Shown one piece after another: positions 1 to 8,378 of a DNA stretch of 11,325 bases; positions within the stretch are counted from its first letter, which is position 1; every line of letters begins with the position of its first letter. The DNA comes from Rodentolepis nana (lineage: Eukaryota; Platyhelminthes; Cestoda; Cyclophyllidea; Hymenolepididae), in assembly GCA_900617975.1 (NCBI GenBank), contig UZAE01001836.1, positions 1 through 11,325 on the forward strand, written 5' to 3'. The position numbers and the translations under genes are program-made. The notes beneath the pieces are model-generated. The model made no database searches and was not told where the DNA came from. It worked only from the letters and a program-made list of their open reading frames with translations.

Positions 1-122
1 ATATTCTTAGGAGTGAACAAGCCGGTTTTAGGCCACAAAGATCGACGAACCAACATTGCCACTTTCTCCCAACACATCATAGATGCCCTTGATGCAAGAA
101 ATACTCTTAGGATGTATTCGTC

Positions 123-191
123 GATTTCAAATCAGCATATGATTTAGTATGGAAAGTGATTTCAAATCAGCATATGATTTAGTATGGAAAG
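123..191 (+). repeat. 34-bp direct repeat at 35-bp offset over RT catalytic motif A
   Basis: The stretch at 123-156 recurs without change at 158-191, separated by a single T. Each copy encodes DFKSAYDLVWK, the motif A block that carries the first catalytic aspartate (GAT at 123 and at 158). The offset of 35 is not a multiple of three, so the duplication itself changes frame. The copies are identical while the rest of the element is heavily mutated, which suggests that the duplication is younger than much of the decay. Confidence 0.95.
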
Positions 192-580
192 AGAATCTAA
201 TTCTAGAATTGGCAAAGATTGGTTTTAAGCATAACATGCTAAATTGGATAAAAGCATTCAGTTGACATAGATAATGTGAAGTCAGATACGGAAATGCTCT
301 ATCCAAGCCCAATCTTTTACAAACAGGTCTTCCACAGGGAGCTGTCACAAGCTGCACTCTTTTCAATGTCTTCATCAAAGATATAGCCGAACTGGTACGG
401 ACAGTCACAAGCATCAAGTGCTTACTTTACGCAGATGATCTTGTTCTATGGTATTCCACCCCTAAGAAAAACGCTTGGGAGAGGACAGAAAGTGTCCTAA
501 ATTGTGCACTTAAACTACTAGCAAACTGGTGCGACAACAATGGAATGGTAATTAACACCGCGAAAACTGCCTTCCAAACA
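158..580 (+). pseudogene. RT palm segment with motifs A, B and C
   Basis: This is the longest well-preserved catalytic piece of the LINE polymerase, all in one frame. It begins with the second copy of motif A (DFKSAYD), continues through LILELAKIGF and LNWIKAF, and reaches motif B (LPQG at 329-340) and the metal-binding YADD of motif C (428-439). Downstream NWCDNNGMVINTAKT matches the usual block after motif C. Two in-frame stops, TGA at 263 and TAA at 272, fall between motifs A and B, where WIKAF is normally followed by a short variable stretch and CEVRYG. The TAA could be a C-to-T change from CAA. The frame is lost at the seven-T run 581-587. Confidence 0.92.
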
Positions 581-585
581 TTTTT

Positions 586-1264
586 TTGGCCCGTGACAGC
601 ACAAACCCGCTTCTAAGGTACAAGGTTACTACCCTAGAAAAAACCAATGAGTTCACATATCTCGGAATGACGTTTGACACAAAGCTAACATGGAAAAATC
701 GCTTTGCTAAAATAGGAGAACGAGTCTTCAATAAACTGAATGTACTGAAGCGTCTTGCTGGTAGCCTATGGGGCTGTGCACGCTCATCTCTCAACATCAC
801 TTACAAGATGTTTATTGAGCCAATAATGTTGTATTTCTGTGAGCCACACATTACGTCAACACAGTTAATTCTCAAACGACTCGAGAAGACACACAACCAA
901 GTATTTCGACTAATTACTGGATGGATAAAATCAACAACCATTGATGCAATGCTCCTGGTTACGGGGAGCACCACAATGTGTTCCCTTATCAAAGAGAAGG
1001 CCTTGATCCTGTATGAGAAGCTACTGTGCATCCCCATGGATAAGTTCTTCAGCACCTATGAGAATAGACCAAGACATCTGAAAACGCAATCTGGTCTAAT
1101 ACAGAAAGCCATAGAACTGAAGAAAGAATAACAAATCGATGACAAACCAAAAAGCCTCTCTCTCCCAATGAACCCATTAGCAGACACTGATGTAGTGTGT
1201 TGCACCCAACTGCTTGACTACTTCAGGAAATCAAACACCTCACAGTACAAGTACGCTCACTGGC
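586..1264 (+). pseudogene. RT thumb and linker segment toward RNase H
   Basis: The frame that opens after the T run begins with LARDSTNPLLRYKV. It has no ATG start; the first codon is TTG inside the element, so this is not a separate gene. It contains the conserved FTYLGMTFDTKLTW block that follows the RT palm in I/Jockey-type elements. Next come a helical region (ITYKMFIEPIMLYFCEPHIT) and LKRLEKTHNQVFRLITG, a conserved signature of this polymerase group. TAA at 1129-1131 interrupts it, but the same frame continues with DKPKSLSLPMNPLADTD up to about 1264, supporting a single ancestral protein. The polypeptide from 586 to 1131 is 181 residues. It is the longest open run in the window and is best read as a relic. 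Confidence 0.9.
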
Positions 1265-1413
1265 CCTTGAGACAATCAATGTCAACTATCCTGCAGATCA
1301 GGATGGGTCTTACATAGAAAACCAAGCACGCGTTAATGCAGGTGTCTACTCTGAACTCTTCTCTTTCTTCGCAGCAGCGGGACACAAAAGATCCGCTTTT
1401 GAAGGAGAACGAT

Positions 1414-1476
1414 ATTAGGATAGCACTATGCCAATTATGTTGCCTGGACACCCATTAGGATAGCACTATGCCAATT
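1414..1476 (+). repeat. 23-bp direct repeat at 40-bp offset in the RNase H region
   Basis: Positions 1414-1436 and 1454-1476 are identical, and similarity continues three bases further after one mismatch. Each copy encodes RIALCQL/F, the helix after the catalytic Glu. The first copy continues as CCLDTH, the second as CSYTKFTKVV leading into the SDSQS motif. The second copy is in frame with what follows, so the first is probably the extra one, or part of an insertion event. Confidence 0.93.
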
Positions 1477-1529
1477 CTGTTCATATACAAAATTCACCAA
1501 AGTGGTGATACTTTCGGACTCACAGTCAG

Positions 1530-1765
1530 AAATAAACTCAATTAGAGACTGAGATAAAGGAATGTAGAAAACTCTATGAGCTGCGGAGGAATAAACTCAA
1601 TTGGAAGCAGAGAGCCACCCAAAACAGCTAATAAAGGTATTGTAAACAGAGAGACACCCAAAACAGCTGAGTTAAACGAATGTAGAAAACCCTATGAGCT
1701 GCTGAGAGAGAAAAACAAAGCAAACAGAGAGACACCCAAAACAGCTGAGATAAAGGAATGTTAGC
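1530..1765 (+). repeat. Imperfect, interleaved tandem repeats at the 3' end of the LINE relic
   Basis: Three word families recur here. The string cagagagacacccaaaacag occurs at 1608, 1647 and 1725 (the first with one change). The string gaatgtagaaaa followed by ctatgagctgc occurs at 1560 and 1678. The string ataaactcaatt occurs at 1532 and 1591. Offsets are 39, 78, 118 and 59, so the units are not one clean period; the region looks like overlapping duplications. Translated, the copies spell variants of INSIxSRETPKTAEIKECRK and YELLREKNK, protein sequence expected after the third RNase H catalytic motif. The open frame at 1576-1764 is a product of this duplication and is not a gene. Confidence 0.88.
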
Positions 1766-2942
1766 ATGACGACTGATGTTAGAGAGGGGGAATAGTTTCC
1801 CATAGTTGAACTCATGACGATTTGAATTAATTATCCTAGTAACTATTGCTGATTTAATCACTTATTAGGGAAAATAGAAATGGTATTTTCTGCTTAGTCA
1901 GCTTATATGATCAAGTGAATATACCTTAATTATTAGTGATAATCATTAGCATCAATTAATCAAATTAATTCATTAAATAAAGAAGAATAACTATATAATT
2001 ATACGCATATTCAAGCACTCATTTCATATGCAAATCCAAAGTGCGCTCGAAATATTTCTTATAAAATGATTGCTTAGCAACAAATAAAACTACGAGTGGC
2101 TCTAGGCTGATTAATATTTAAATAAACCTCCAAACGTGCACACACGTTTTGAGTTTGGGAAAAATCGCCTCTGAAGCGAATTAATTTTTCTAGACTCAAT
2201 AATTTATTTAATCAACCACATTATGTTCCTTAAACATCTTCAGAATCGTAAACTCTCGCCTCATTGTAATTGGAAACTAGACAAACAACACTGCTTTTAC
2301 GCGGACGACACGGTAACCTTTTCTCAAAGATGACAATAAAGTAAGATAATGGTTATCTAAATTTTGATTTGTTTTCCTGGGGTCTTTGTGGTGACAAGCA
2401 CTGAGTACATAGATAACTAGTGAGAAATAAATTTCAAGGGCATAAAAATTAAGTTTCAAAACTATCCACCTCCACTCTTACTAACTTTTACTTGCACACT
2501 TCGATGTACGAAAAATTTATTATAAGCTAATATTACGACTTTTTTTGTCAAGACGGATAAGATTTTTCGCGCAAAGATGACATCTATACGCATATCTGTC
2601 GTGTATTTTTTTTACCGAATCCTCTCGCAATTTTCTAATAGTGCACTCACTTTTTAAAATTTATTCCATTAACTAAAGCACACGATAAACATGAATAAAT
2701 CTCCAGGATATCGTTTTGTAAATGGAAATGACCACCAATTTTATTCTTTAGCAAATATTATCAGTAAACGTATCATTACAGAAATAGATTCGACCTACTT
2801 AAAATGTTCTAGAAATTTTCATGGGTATTTTCCGTAATAACAGTAACTTATTGAATACTAAATAAATTTTCTTAAGAAAATCAATCTTTTTTTGAAAATA
2901 ATTGACTAATGACTTCTTTAACTCATCATGGATAGCGAATAA
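1766..2942. other. AT-rich non-coding stretch
   Basis: The sequence changes sharply after the LINE relic into AT-rich DNA with dense stops in all frames. I see no gene, RNA gene or clear repeat. A minus-strand open frame of 60 codons (2277-2459) has no recognisable motifs. The first 40 bases contain agagagggggaatag and tttccc, which may still belong to the element's 3' non-coding part, but no tail or duplication supports that. Confidence 0.6.
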
Positions 2943-3026
2943 AATAAATATATTGAACAGTTAGATGGGGAGAAACCTGTTTTTCCGTTTAAAATTGAGA
3001 ACGATTTCTATCTAGGGATTTGGAGG
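2943..3026 (+). other. Weak candidate exon ending at a consensus splice donor
   Basis: A 28-codon open frame runs from 2943 to 3026. After CAG at 2958-2960, a possible acceptor, it reads LDGEKPVFPFKIEN and then DFYLGIWR. It ends at GAG|GTAAGT, with the donor GT at 3026-3027, a near-perfect metazoan 5' splice site. The stretch is less AT-rich than its surroundings and uses ordinary codons. The upstream acceptor lacks a good pyrimidine tract, and I do not recognise the peptide. A frame this short can arise by chance. Confidence 0.2.
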
Positions 3027-3031
3027 TAAGT

Positions 3032-5661
3032 GAATTAGTCAATTAAAAGTTGAAAATGCTTTCATACCTCTCTGAGCAATTTTAACTAATGGATTTGGGA
3101 CAGTCAACAGAATAAATTGAATTGCTAACGGAAAACTTTTGCAGCCTTTTAGATAAAAAAATAAAAAAAAATAAATGTAACTTAGGCGGTGCGCACTAAG
3201 TTATATTAATAATATTGAAAATTAGCAGAATATTTATTAAAATGTGCTGACACTTCTGAAAAGAAATTAAATGAAAAAGGTGGCGAAAAATTCCTTTCTG
3301 AATATTAATGCAACTCCGCTGGATTTGTCTATTTTTTTACTGTCAATACTAATTAAAATGCAAATTAATAAACAGATAGAGTAGAGCCAATTCAATTAAT
3401 ATCCCATTTGTATATTTGCAAATTACTTAGTAATAAAATCCTTTGTATTTGAAAGGTGAAGTCAGGTTCCATTATCCTTTAATTGACTTATAATAAAGAT
3501 AACGAACGTTTTAGGACACATTGAGCATTACGCATCTAAGAAAAAGCAGAACAAATGAATTTCAAATGTTCATTATTTACAGCGAAAGCTTTCCGCTTTT
3601 TTGAAGTTTAAATTTCTTGAAAATTAGGTGTCCCAACTATTTTTATTTTGAGTACGTAAACTTAAACGCCCACTTTCAACACATTTCTGGTACATGCTGT
3701 ACAGCTTGCATGCAGTCAATCGATAAATATTTTAATATTGTGTTTTCGGTATAAAATTTTAAAATCTGAGCTCATTCACTCTCGGGATGATATGCAAACA
3801 AATTAAGACAGAATAAAGATAACATATTAAAACACAACACAACAAAGTCTATTATGATTTGATTGAGAAAATTGAAAAAAGAGAAATTATTGATATTTTA
3901 CTTATTCATCGATTATCGATTTATCAGGCGCATATTTTGCAGTCATGAACTTTCATTTATCAGCCAAATTGCACACATCTTTCGTGAATGATGAAAAATA
4001 ATGGACGTTCTAAAATGTTATTTTTATAATTTTGGACAAATATTTGAAAGATATAAACACCCATCATCTCTATTGTGAGCTCAAATTAAGATAAATTTTC
4101 GATTGAGATATGTTACGAGCCGATGGATGCCGATTTTTCATAATGAAAAATTTTTATTCAGCTTAACTCAGTTTATTTTTCTTCCAATAGAAATAGCACT
4201 TATTTTCAAGTTAAGGATGCTAAACCCCTAGGAGAATTTTTGAGTGTCATACAGATTTACTATTTTCTTTCAAATTATAAAAGCTTACACGTGCAAAAGT
4301 AATATTCTTCATCATTAAAGTGCCAAGCTTATTTGTAGCTCATTTAAAGAAAACCTTCTTATGGTATTTAAAATTATTTTCTTATCATATGGTATATTAA
4401 ATTTTATGAAAATTTACTTGAAATGATTTTAAGTCAATTATATTTAATGTATTTACGTTAGCCATTGGCTGATATGGCTTCCTTGGTTAGTAGCTATTGA
4501 CTTGAAAGTATTCCACGTTGTAAACACAATCCATTTGCTTAACTTTTATGTCTTTCCATTACGCGCTCTTTCTTTTTCAAAACTATTTCCTTTATTATAC
4601 TTTGACTTCTACCTATCCAAAATACTTGACATGGGAAAAGTCCATTGTAGTTATTAAGAAGTAGATAGTTATAAACTCATATCATTATGAATGCAAAATA
4701 CCCAAAGGAAAAAGGAGGCATATTTTCAAATGCTGCATATGTTAGACAAAAATAAAATGAGTATCATTAATTTTATTCAAATTATCTCGTTTAAAACTTG
4801 CACATATTGGAAACACATGACTTTTATTTGAGTTATAAACATTTTGATTATTTTAACCGACTAATAATTTTAATTCTTTTTAATTTTTCATGGGATTTTC
4901 AGCAAATTAATAGAGGCGTGTTTAAACAGAAAGAGAGATAGTTAAATCCCATTTCAGTGGTGATAATTAGTCAAAGTGCAAATTTATTTTGCATGGATGT
5001 TTGTTTAAACGATACGCTGCTAATTTAAATTACAAATAAAATTTCAAACCTTCTGATTTCGGCTATGGAAAATGTGATTCTATTGTTGCTTTTTATAAAG
5101 CATAAACCACAACGATGACATTGTTGTTTAAAAAATTCTTAATTGATTGAGGATTGAGATCTATGTTTGTGAAAAAATTCTATTCCTTTGTATGCTTAAG
5201 GTACATATGATTTGGGCGTCAATAAAATATTATCCTTCGAGTGCTTTTAAGTATGTTTTAACATGCTTTTTTGATAAATCTTCAAATTTACAGATACCCT
5301 CAAAGTGTTCACGCACACTTCTTCCTTTACAACGCTCAATTAAATTTTACATTCAAAAGCTAATGATGTCTTGGAGCTATCTGAAACAAGAAAGTGAAGA
5401 ACTTGTATTATGACAGTGGCTTAATGCTATTTGAATGTCATGAAAAGAAACCAAGTACAGAAAATTTTGAATAGAATGAGAGGCTCAACAAATTTAAATA
5501 AAAATGTGATTTGTGAAAGTGTTGAAACTCCCTGACGTTGAAATTAAATTTCACCATGTGAATTGAATATTTCAGTCTTTCGCTTTATCTGCACTACGGC
5601 TAGTCATTCAACTTCCTTAGATGTCAAATTATCACAGAAATGCCCTCCCCTCCCCTCCTAA
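3032..5661. other. Long AT-rich non-coding stretch
   Basis: There are 2.6 kb of AT-rich DNA with frequent short A and T runs (for example 3157-3174) and frequent stops. I found no RT, transposase, tRNA or tandem repeat signal. An open frame of 88 codons at 5147-5413 (+) starts with TTG, has no motif and is probably chance. Near 5643-5658 there is a short C-rich run (ctcccctcccctcc). The stretch would fit intergenic DNA or a large intron. Confidence 0.6.
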
Positions 5662-5961
5662 AATAGACTGACAAGGACGACGGTACACGTGAGTAAAATG
5701 AAGCATTTTGGTGGAAAAATTTTCTCTGGTTACTACCCAATGGAAAAATTGTTGTCAGAATGTAAAGGACAGTGGATGGAGTATGAGACAACTTGGCTTA
5801 TATGCAGTCCCAAGGACGTTTATCTAGTTCTACGGAAAAAATTTCACAAACTTACAGTTTTCGGATGCGTATCCTGTGAGGATGATCCGATGTTTTTTTT
5901 TAAGGTAACTCAGTGTGAATTTAAATGTGTGTTTGGACTTGCTGACCTTGTGGTGGTTTAG
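5662..5961 (+). other. 99-codon open frame in a slightly GC-richer patch, coding status doubtful
   Basis: The frame is open from just after a stop at 5659-5661 to TAG at 5959-5961. The first ATG is at 5698 and would give 87 residues starting MKHFGGKIFSGYYPMEKLL. The peptide has seven cysteines but no signal peptide, membrane span or motif I recognise. The minus strand is also open across 5830-6051, which suggests a compositional effect. A nine-T run lies at 5893-5901. A donor-like cacgtgagt sits at 5686-5694 just before the ATG, and aaggtaact at 5902-5910. It could be an exon, part of an old repeat, or chance. Confidence 0.17.
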
Positions 5962-6543
5962 CTCTGGACGACGAAGTAAAATAGTGTGTCGTTGTAGATA
6001 TGGGTGACTGCAAGGGGTTTTGGTTTCTGATGCACCCCAGGGGAAAGTCAAAAGTGGTTGTCAGTTCTTAGCCGATATACTAATTTTGGGCGATGTAGAG
6101 AAAGGTAAAATGGAATTTTAGTACAACAAACACCCTGTTAAAGGAGAGACTGAGGTTAGTAATAGATACAAAACAGCATCCGGTTCCGTGGCTGTTGATG
6201 AAATATGCGCAATTAAATTTTCTTATGAATTTCTTTCTGATCTAAGAACTACTGCTGTTCCTGGTCGACAGGCAACTTTAACTTGAACACTCTGCACAAA
6301 TGCAAATGTCCATTTTGCTACCTCAGAACTTAAGTTTTGACAAAGAAGTAAACTTGGAGTTGAAATAGAAAAAAAATAAAATTCACTTGGCGCAGCTGCT
6401 TTTCCCATCCGATCTTAATTATTGTACTTGACAGAAATTGGAATATAAAAACAAATTGAGAAAATGCTAGTTTTCAGGTCAATTCAATAAAAAAGATTTT
6501 ATTTTGACTAGTAAGAGCGATTTTATCGAAATTCGTCTAGTTA
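5962..6543. other. Non-coding stretch upstream of retroposon copy A
   Basis: No gene is visible. The first 100 bases keep the higher G+C of the preceding patch, then the sequence returns to AT-rich. A run aaaaaaaataaaa at 6369-6381 resembles a retroposon tail. I found no matching flank duplication for it, so I do not call an element. Confidence 0.5.
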
Positions 6544-6558
6544 TCTGTAGTAAATCTG
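6544..6558 (+). repeat. Left target-site duplication of retroposon copy A
   Basis: The 15-mer TCTGTAGTAAATCTG is repeated exactly at 6891-6905, directly after the A-rich tail. The A before each copy also matches. The two copies bracket one coherent unit that has a tail at one end, the signature of target-primed reverse transcription. Confidence 0.92.
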
Positions 6559-6571
6559 GGGTGTGCGATTG

Positions 6572-6587
6572 ACTTACCTCCACGTGG
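6572..6587 (-). promoter_or_regulatory. Conserved CCACGTGG palindrome beside an antisense 5' splice-site consensus
   Basis: The palindrome CCACGTGG at 6580-6587 contains the E-box core CACGTG. Read on the minus strand, the adjacent bases give GTGGAG|GTAAGT, an excellent splice donor. The whole acttacctccacgtgg block is identical in copy B at 10937-10952 although the copies are otherwise diverged. Function is inferred from consensus match and conservation only. Confidence 0.35.
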
Positions 6588-6876
6588 TGCACCCTGGGCA
6601 ATGTATCTTCATACGGCAAAAAAGTCTATCAATGGGCAGTTGACTTCTGACTTCAAACTACCACGAACCCCCTGGTTGTCATATTCGACCCCTTCCGCAG
6701 TACTCACCTTACCTTTTTCTCTACCTTTGTGTCTGTCTGCCTCTTTTACAACTGTAAACCACTTTTCTGTTCCCCCCCCCTCTCGACTTTCTGTTACTTT
6801 GATGTTCGTCCTCCCCTCTGTGAAGCCCAAAGTCAGCTAAATGGCTAATGATATCTATCAAAACGCCCGCCATTTG

Positions 6877-6890
6877 AAATAAAAATAAAA
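6877..6890 (+). terminator. A-rich tail with polyadenylation signal
   Basis: The tail AAATAAAAATAAAA contains AATAAA at 6878-6883 and abuts the right target-site duplication exactly. It gives the orientation of the retroposon. Copy B has a similar AATAAA-repeat tail. Confidence 0.75.
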
Positions 6891-6905
6891 TCTGTAGTAA
6901 ATCTG
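6891..6905 (+). repeat. Right target-site duplication of retroposon copy A
   Basis: Exact second copy of the 15-mer at 6544-6558. Removing 6559-6905 would give the presumed empty site, reading through from the left copy into tgacgcagtaatcg. Confidence 0.92.
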
Positions 6906-8321
6906 TTGACGCAGTAATCGTAAGTAATTGCGGTAAATTTACTTCAATTTAAAGTTTATTCTTAAGTAGCTGTTAGTTATTCAGGCATTATCTTTGTAAT
7001 GGTTTATGTTATAACTTTCTCTTAGCATCTCCATGCCAGACGACATACGACTCCAGGAAATTTAATATTTATCCAAAGCATATCTGGCTTTCTATAGATA
7101 GGACTACCAATAAAATAATTTGATTTGGATTTACCTAAACCTGTCTTACCAACAGATGCAGTTTACTCTTCTCAACTGTCGATGTCGATATCTAACCTAA
7201 AAATGTTCTCATTGAAGTAATTGATTTATCGGCACCAGCAATCATCTAAATTTGGCAATCGTTGGTGAAGAAAGACGATTCAATTCGCTCTATAACAAAA
7301 ATGAAATAAAAGAGGCATGCCGTCTTTGCACAGTTGGACATGCTGCATTAACCAATGTAAAACATTTTAATTAACGTCATTTCCCAACACCCTGTGTTTT
7401 TGGACAGCTGTATTTGTTTTTCTCTTAATTCAGTATCTTATATCTAAAACTAAAATGTGCTGCAATAAAATTTTGATTAGAATGTGCTCAAAATATTCCT
7501 CTGTTCTCTTTCTCTTCAATGGTCTTTTATGCACCAACACTGATTACTCTACCAACAATTGACATTTGAAATTGCTCGCACAATAGTATTCGCCATTGTA
7601 GCCTTTTTGAGCAATTACCTTTATTACCCTTTCAAACATTACCCATTAACTGGGGTCTTCCGAAGCACTCCGAATTTCATGTCTGTGATTGTTTTATCAC
7701 TAAATTTGCCTCCGCTTACTTTTCTAGAAAGATTAATGTAAACTTTGGGAGAAATTCCGCTAGATTTATTTCATTGTCTCAAGGGATTTGCATTTTTCTC
7801 AACTCACAATAATTTACATTTTTACCGCACAAGGTAAACAGACATAGAATTTCACAAATCTTTTCTTGCACTAATTGTAATTTTCATTTAGCCCAAATAA
7901 ACTCTTTTACAAAGCAATTCTAGTTACCGAAACATTGTCTGAGTGGATTTATTTTAGGGAGAAATCATTGTCACTTGGAAAAATGGATGTCATTTTGAAA
8001 AAGTACTACTCATTTAAATTTACTAAAAAGTGGATTTGTATACCTGATTGCTTAAAATATGAACTCTGTTAATATTTTAAAAAATTCAAGGAAGCTTGCA
8101 ATTTAAAAATATTTTTGATTTGAAAATAACTTGTCCTTAGTCCTGGCAGCCGTAAATCTTCATTTTAACCATATGAGGAAAGGAGGCGCTCTCTTGAAAG
8201 GTTAAAAACATACTAATTTTTACTACAGTTGCTAAGTTACCGAACAGATATCGCAAAAAGTTGCAGTTGCGGAAACATCTAAACCAGTCTTCAATTAACG
8301 TCTTATAAGCAAAAGGATTTA
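6906..8321. other. AT-rich non-coding stretch between repeats
   Basis: No gene or repeat could be supported. A slightly less AT-rich part at 7500-7740 includes a 60-codon hydrophobic open frame starting with TTG at 7559, without motifs. The strings atttttaaaaatat-like and long A/T tracts at 8060-8115 are ordinary for this composition. Confidence 0.55.
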
Positions 8322-8378
8322 GCTTAAATTAAAAGCTCAAATATTATAACTTGCTTTTAATTGAGTTTAAGCAAGTTA
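8322..8378. repeat. Interrupted palindrome with competing hairpins
   Basis: GCTTAAATTAAAAGC (8322-8336) pairs with 8353-8372, giving a 15-bp stem in two blocks (7 bp and 8 bp) with a 5-nt bulge TTGAG at 8361-8365. A second, mutually exclusive hairpin pairs TAACTTGCTT (8347-8356) with AAGCAAGTTA (8369-8378), ten perfect base pairs. CTCAA (8336-8340) could also pair with the bulge. The sequence is AT-rich, so part of this may be chance, and nothing shows that it is transcribed. Confidence 0.55.

Larger units (their letters stand above)
1..1765 (+). pseudogene. Decayed non-LTR retrotransposon polymerase (reverse transcriptase plus RNase H), 5' end outside window
   Basis: This is the C-terminal part of a LINE polymerase, the enzyme that copies element RNA into DNA at a nicked genomic target. 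Reading + strand pieces in order gives LRSEQAGFRPQRSTNQ (from 3), ATFSQHIIDALDARNTL (58-108), VFVDFKSAYDLVWK (114-155), LPQGAVTS (329-352), LLYADDLVLW (422-451), FTYLGMTFDTKLTW (652-693) and an RNase H region with DGS, FEGE and SDSQS. Order and spacing match RT followed by RNase H in the I/Jockey group; RNase H fits I-like lineages better than canonical Jockey, but the clade is my inference. Frame changes lie near 54-58, 109-113, 157, 581-587, about 1264 and 1410-1457; in-frame stops sit at 263, 272 and 1129. The endonuclease and ORF1 would lie upstream of the window. No 3' tail or target-site duplication was found, so the 3' end is lost or unrecognisable. It cannot encode a working protein. 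Confidence 0.93.
1266..1765 (+). pseudogene. RNase H domain remnant of the LINE polymerase
   Basis: RNase H of LINEs removes element RNA from the RNA-DNA hybrid. The pieces, in changing frames, are LETINVNYPADQ then DGSYIENQ (first Asp at 1302), NAGVYSELFSFFAAAGH, AFEGE (catalytic Glu at 1407-1409), RIALCQL (from 1417, repeated from 1457), KVVILSDSQSEINSI (Asp at 1517-1519) and several copies of RETPKTAEIKEC. The order D, E, D matches the family. Sequence expected just before DGS (usually about YTDGS) appears shortened. The final part, which should hold the QWIPAH-like block and last acidic residue, is absent and is replaced by local duplications. Domain identity is read from motif order only. 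Confidence 0.82.
6559..6890 (+). mobile_element. Short retroposon copy A (about 332 bp, non-autonomous or 5'-truncated)
   Basis: The unit starts at ggtgtgcgattgactt and ends in AAATAAAAATAAAA, bounded by perfect 15-bp target-site duplications. It is GC-richer than its surroundings and strongly C/T-biased from about 6700 to 6830, including nine C in a row at 6772-6780. It encodes nothing recognisable; open frames on both strands (6601-6840 plus, 6609-6830 minus) overlap and reflect composition. A second copy lies at 10924-11247. No tRNA-type A and B boxes are evident, so it may be the 5'-truncated 3' end of a LINE, a SINE of another origin, or a retroposed transcript. Insertion by target-primed reverse transcription is well supported, and the intact duplication implies a fairly recent event. 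It is not related by sequence to the LINE relic at 1-1765. Confidence 0.88.

Noticed and set aside
127..1055. Minus-strand open frames at 127-417, 552-800 and 801-1055
   Set aside because: They lie opposite the reverse transcriptase relic, whose + strand motifs explain the sequence.
1628..1861. Minus-strand frame with a leucine/cysteine-rich repeated peptide (SQLFWVSLCL)
   Set aside because: It is the antisense of the tandemly duplicated RNase H segment; the repeated peptide only mirrors the DNA repeats.
5147..5413. 88-codon + strand frame as a gene
   Set aside because: It starts at TTG, and has no motif, no repeat evidence and no splice context. A frame of this length is expected by chance over 11 kb in six frames.
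6369..6381. A-rich run as the tail of another retroposon
   Set aside because: No flanking duplication and no second copy of the upstream sequence were found.
6601..6840. 79-codon + strand frame and overlapping 73-codon minus frame as proteins
   Set aside because: Both lie inside retroposon copy A, and copy B does not keep the + frame. They follow from the C/T-rich composition.
7559..7741. Hydrophobic 60-codon frame as a small membrane protein
   Set aside because: It starts at TTG, is short and T-rich; T-rich DNA gives hydrophobic translations by default.
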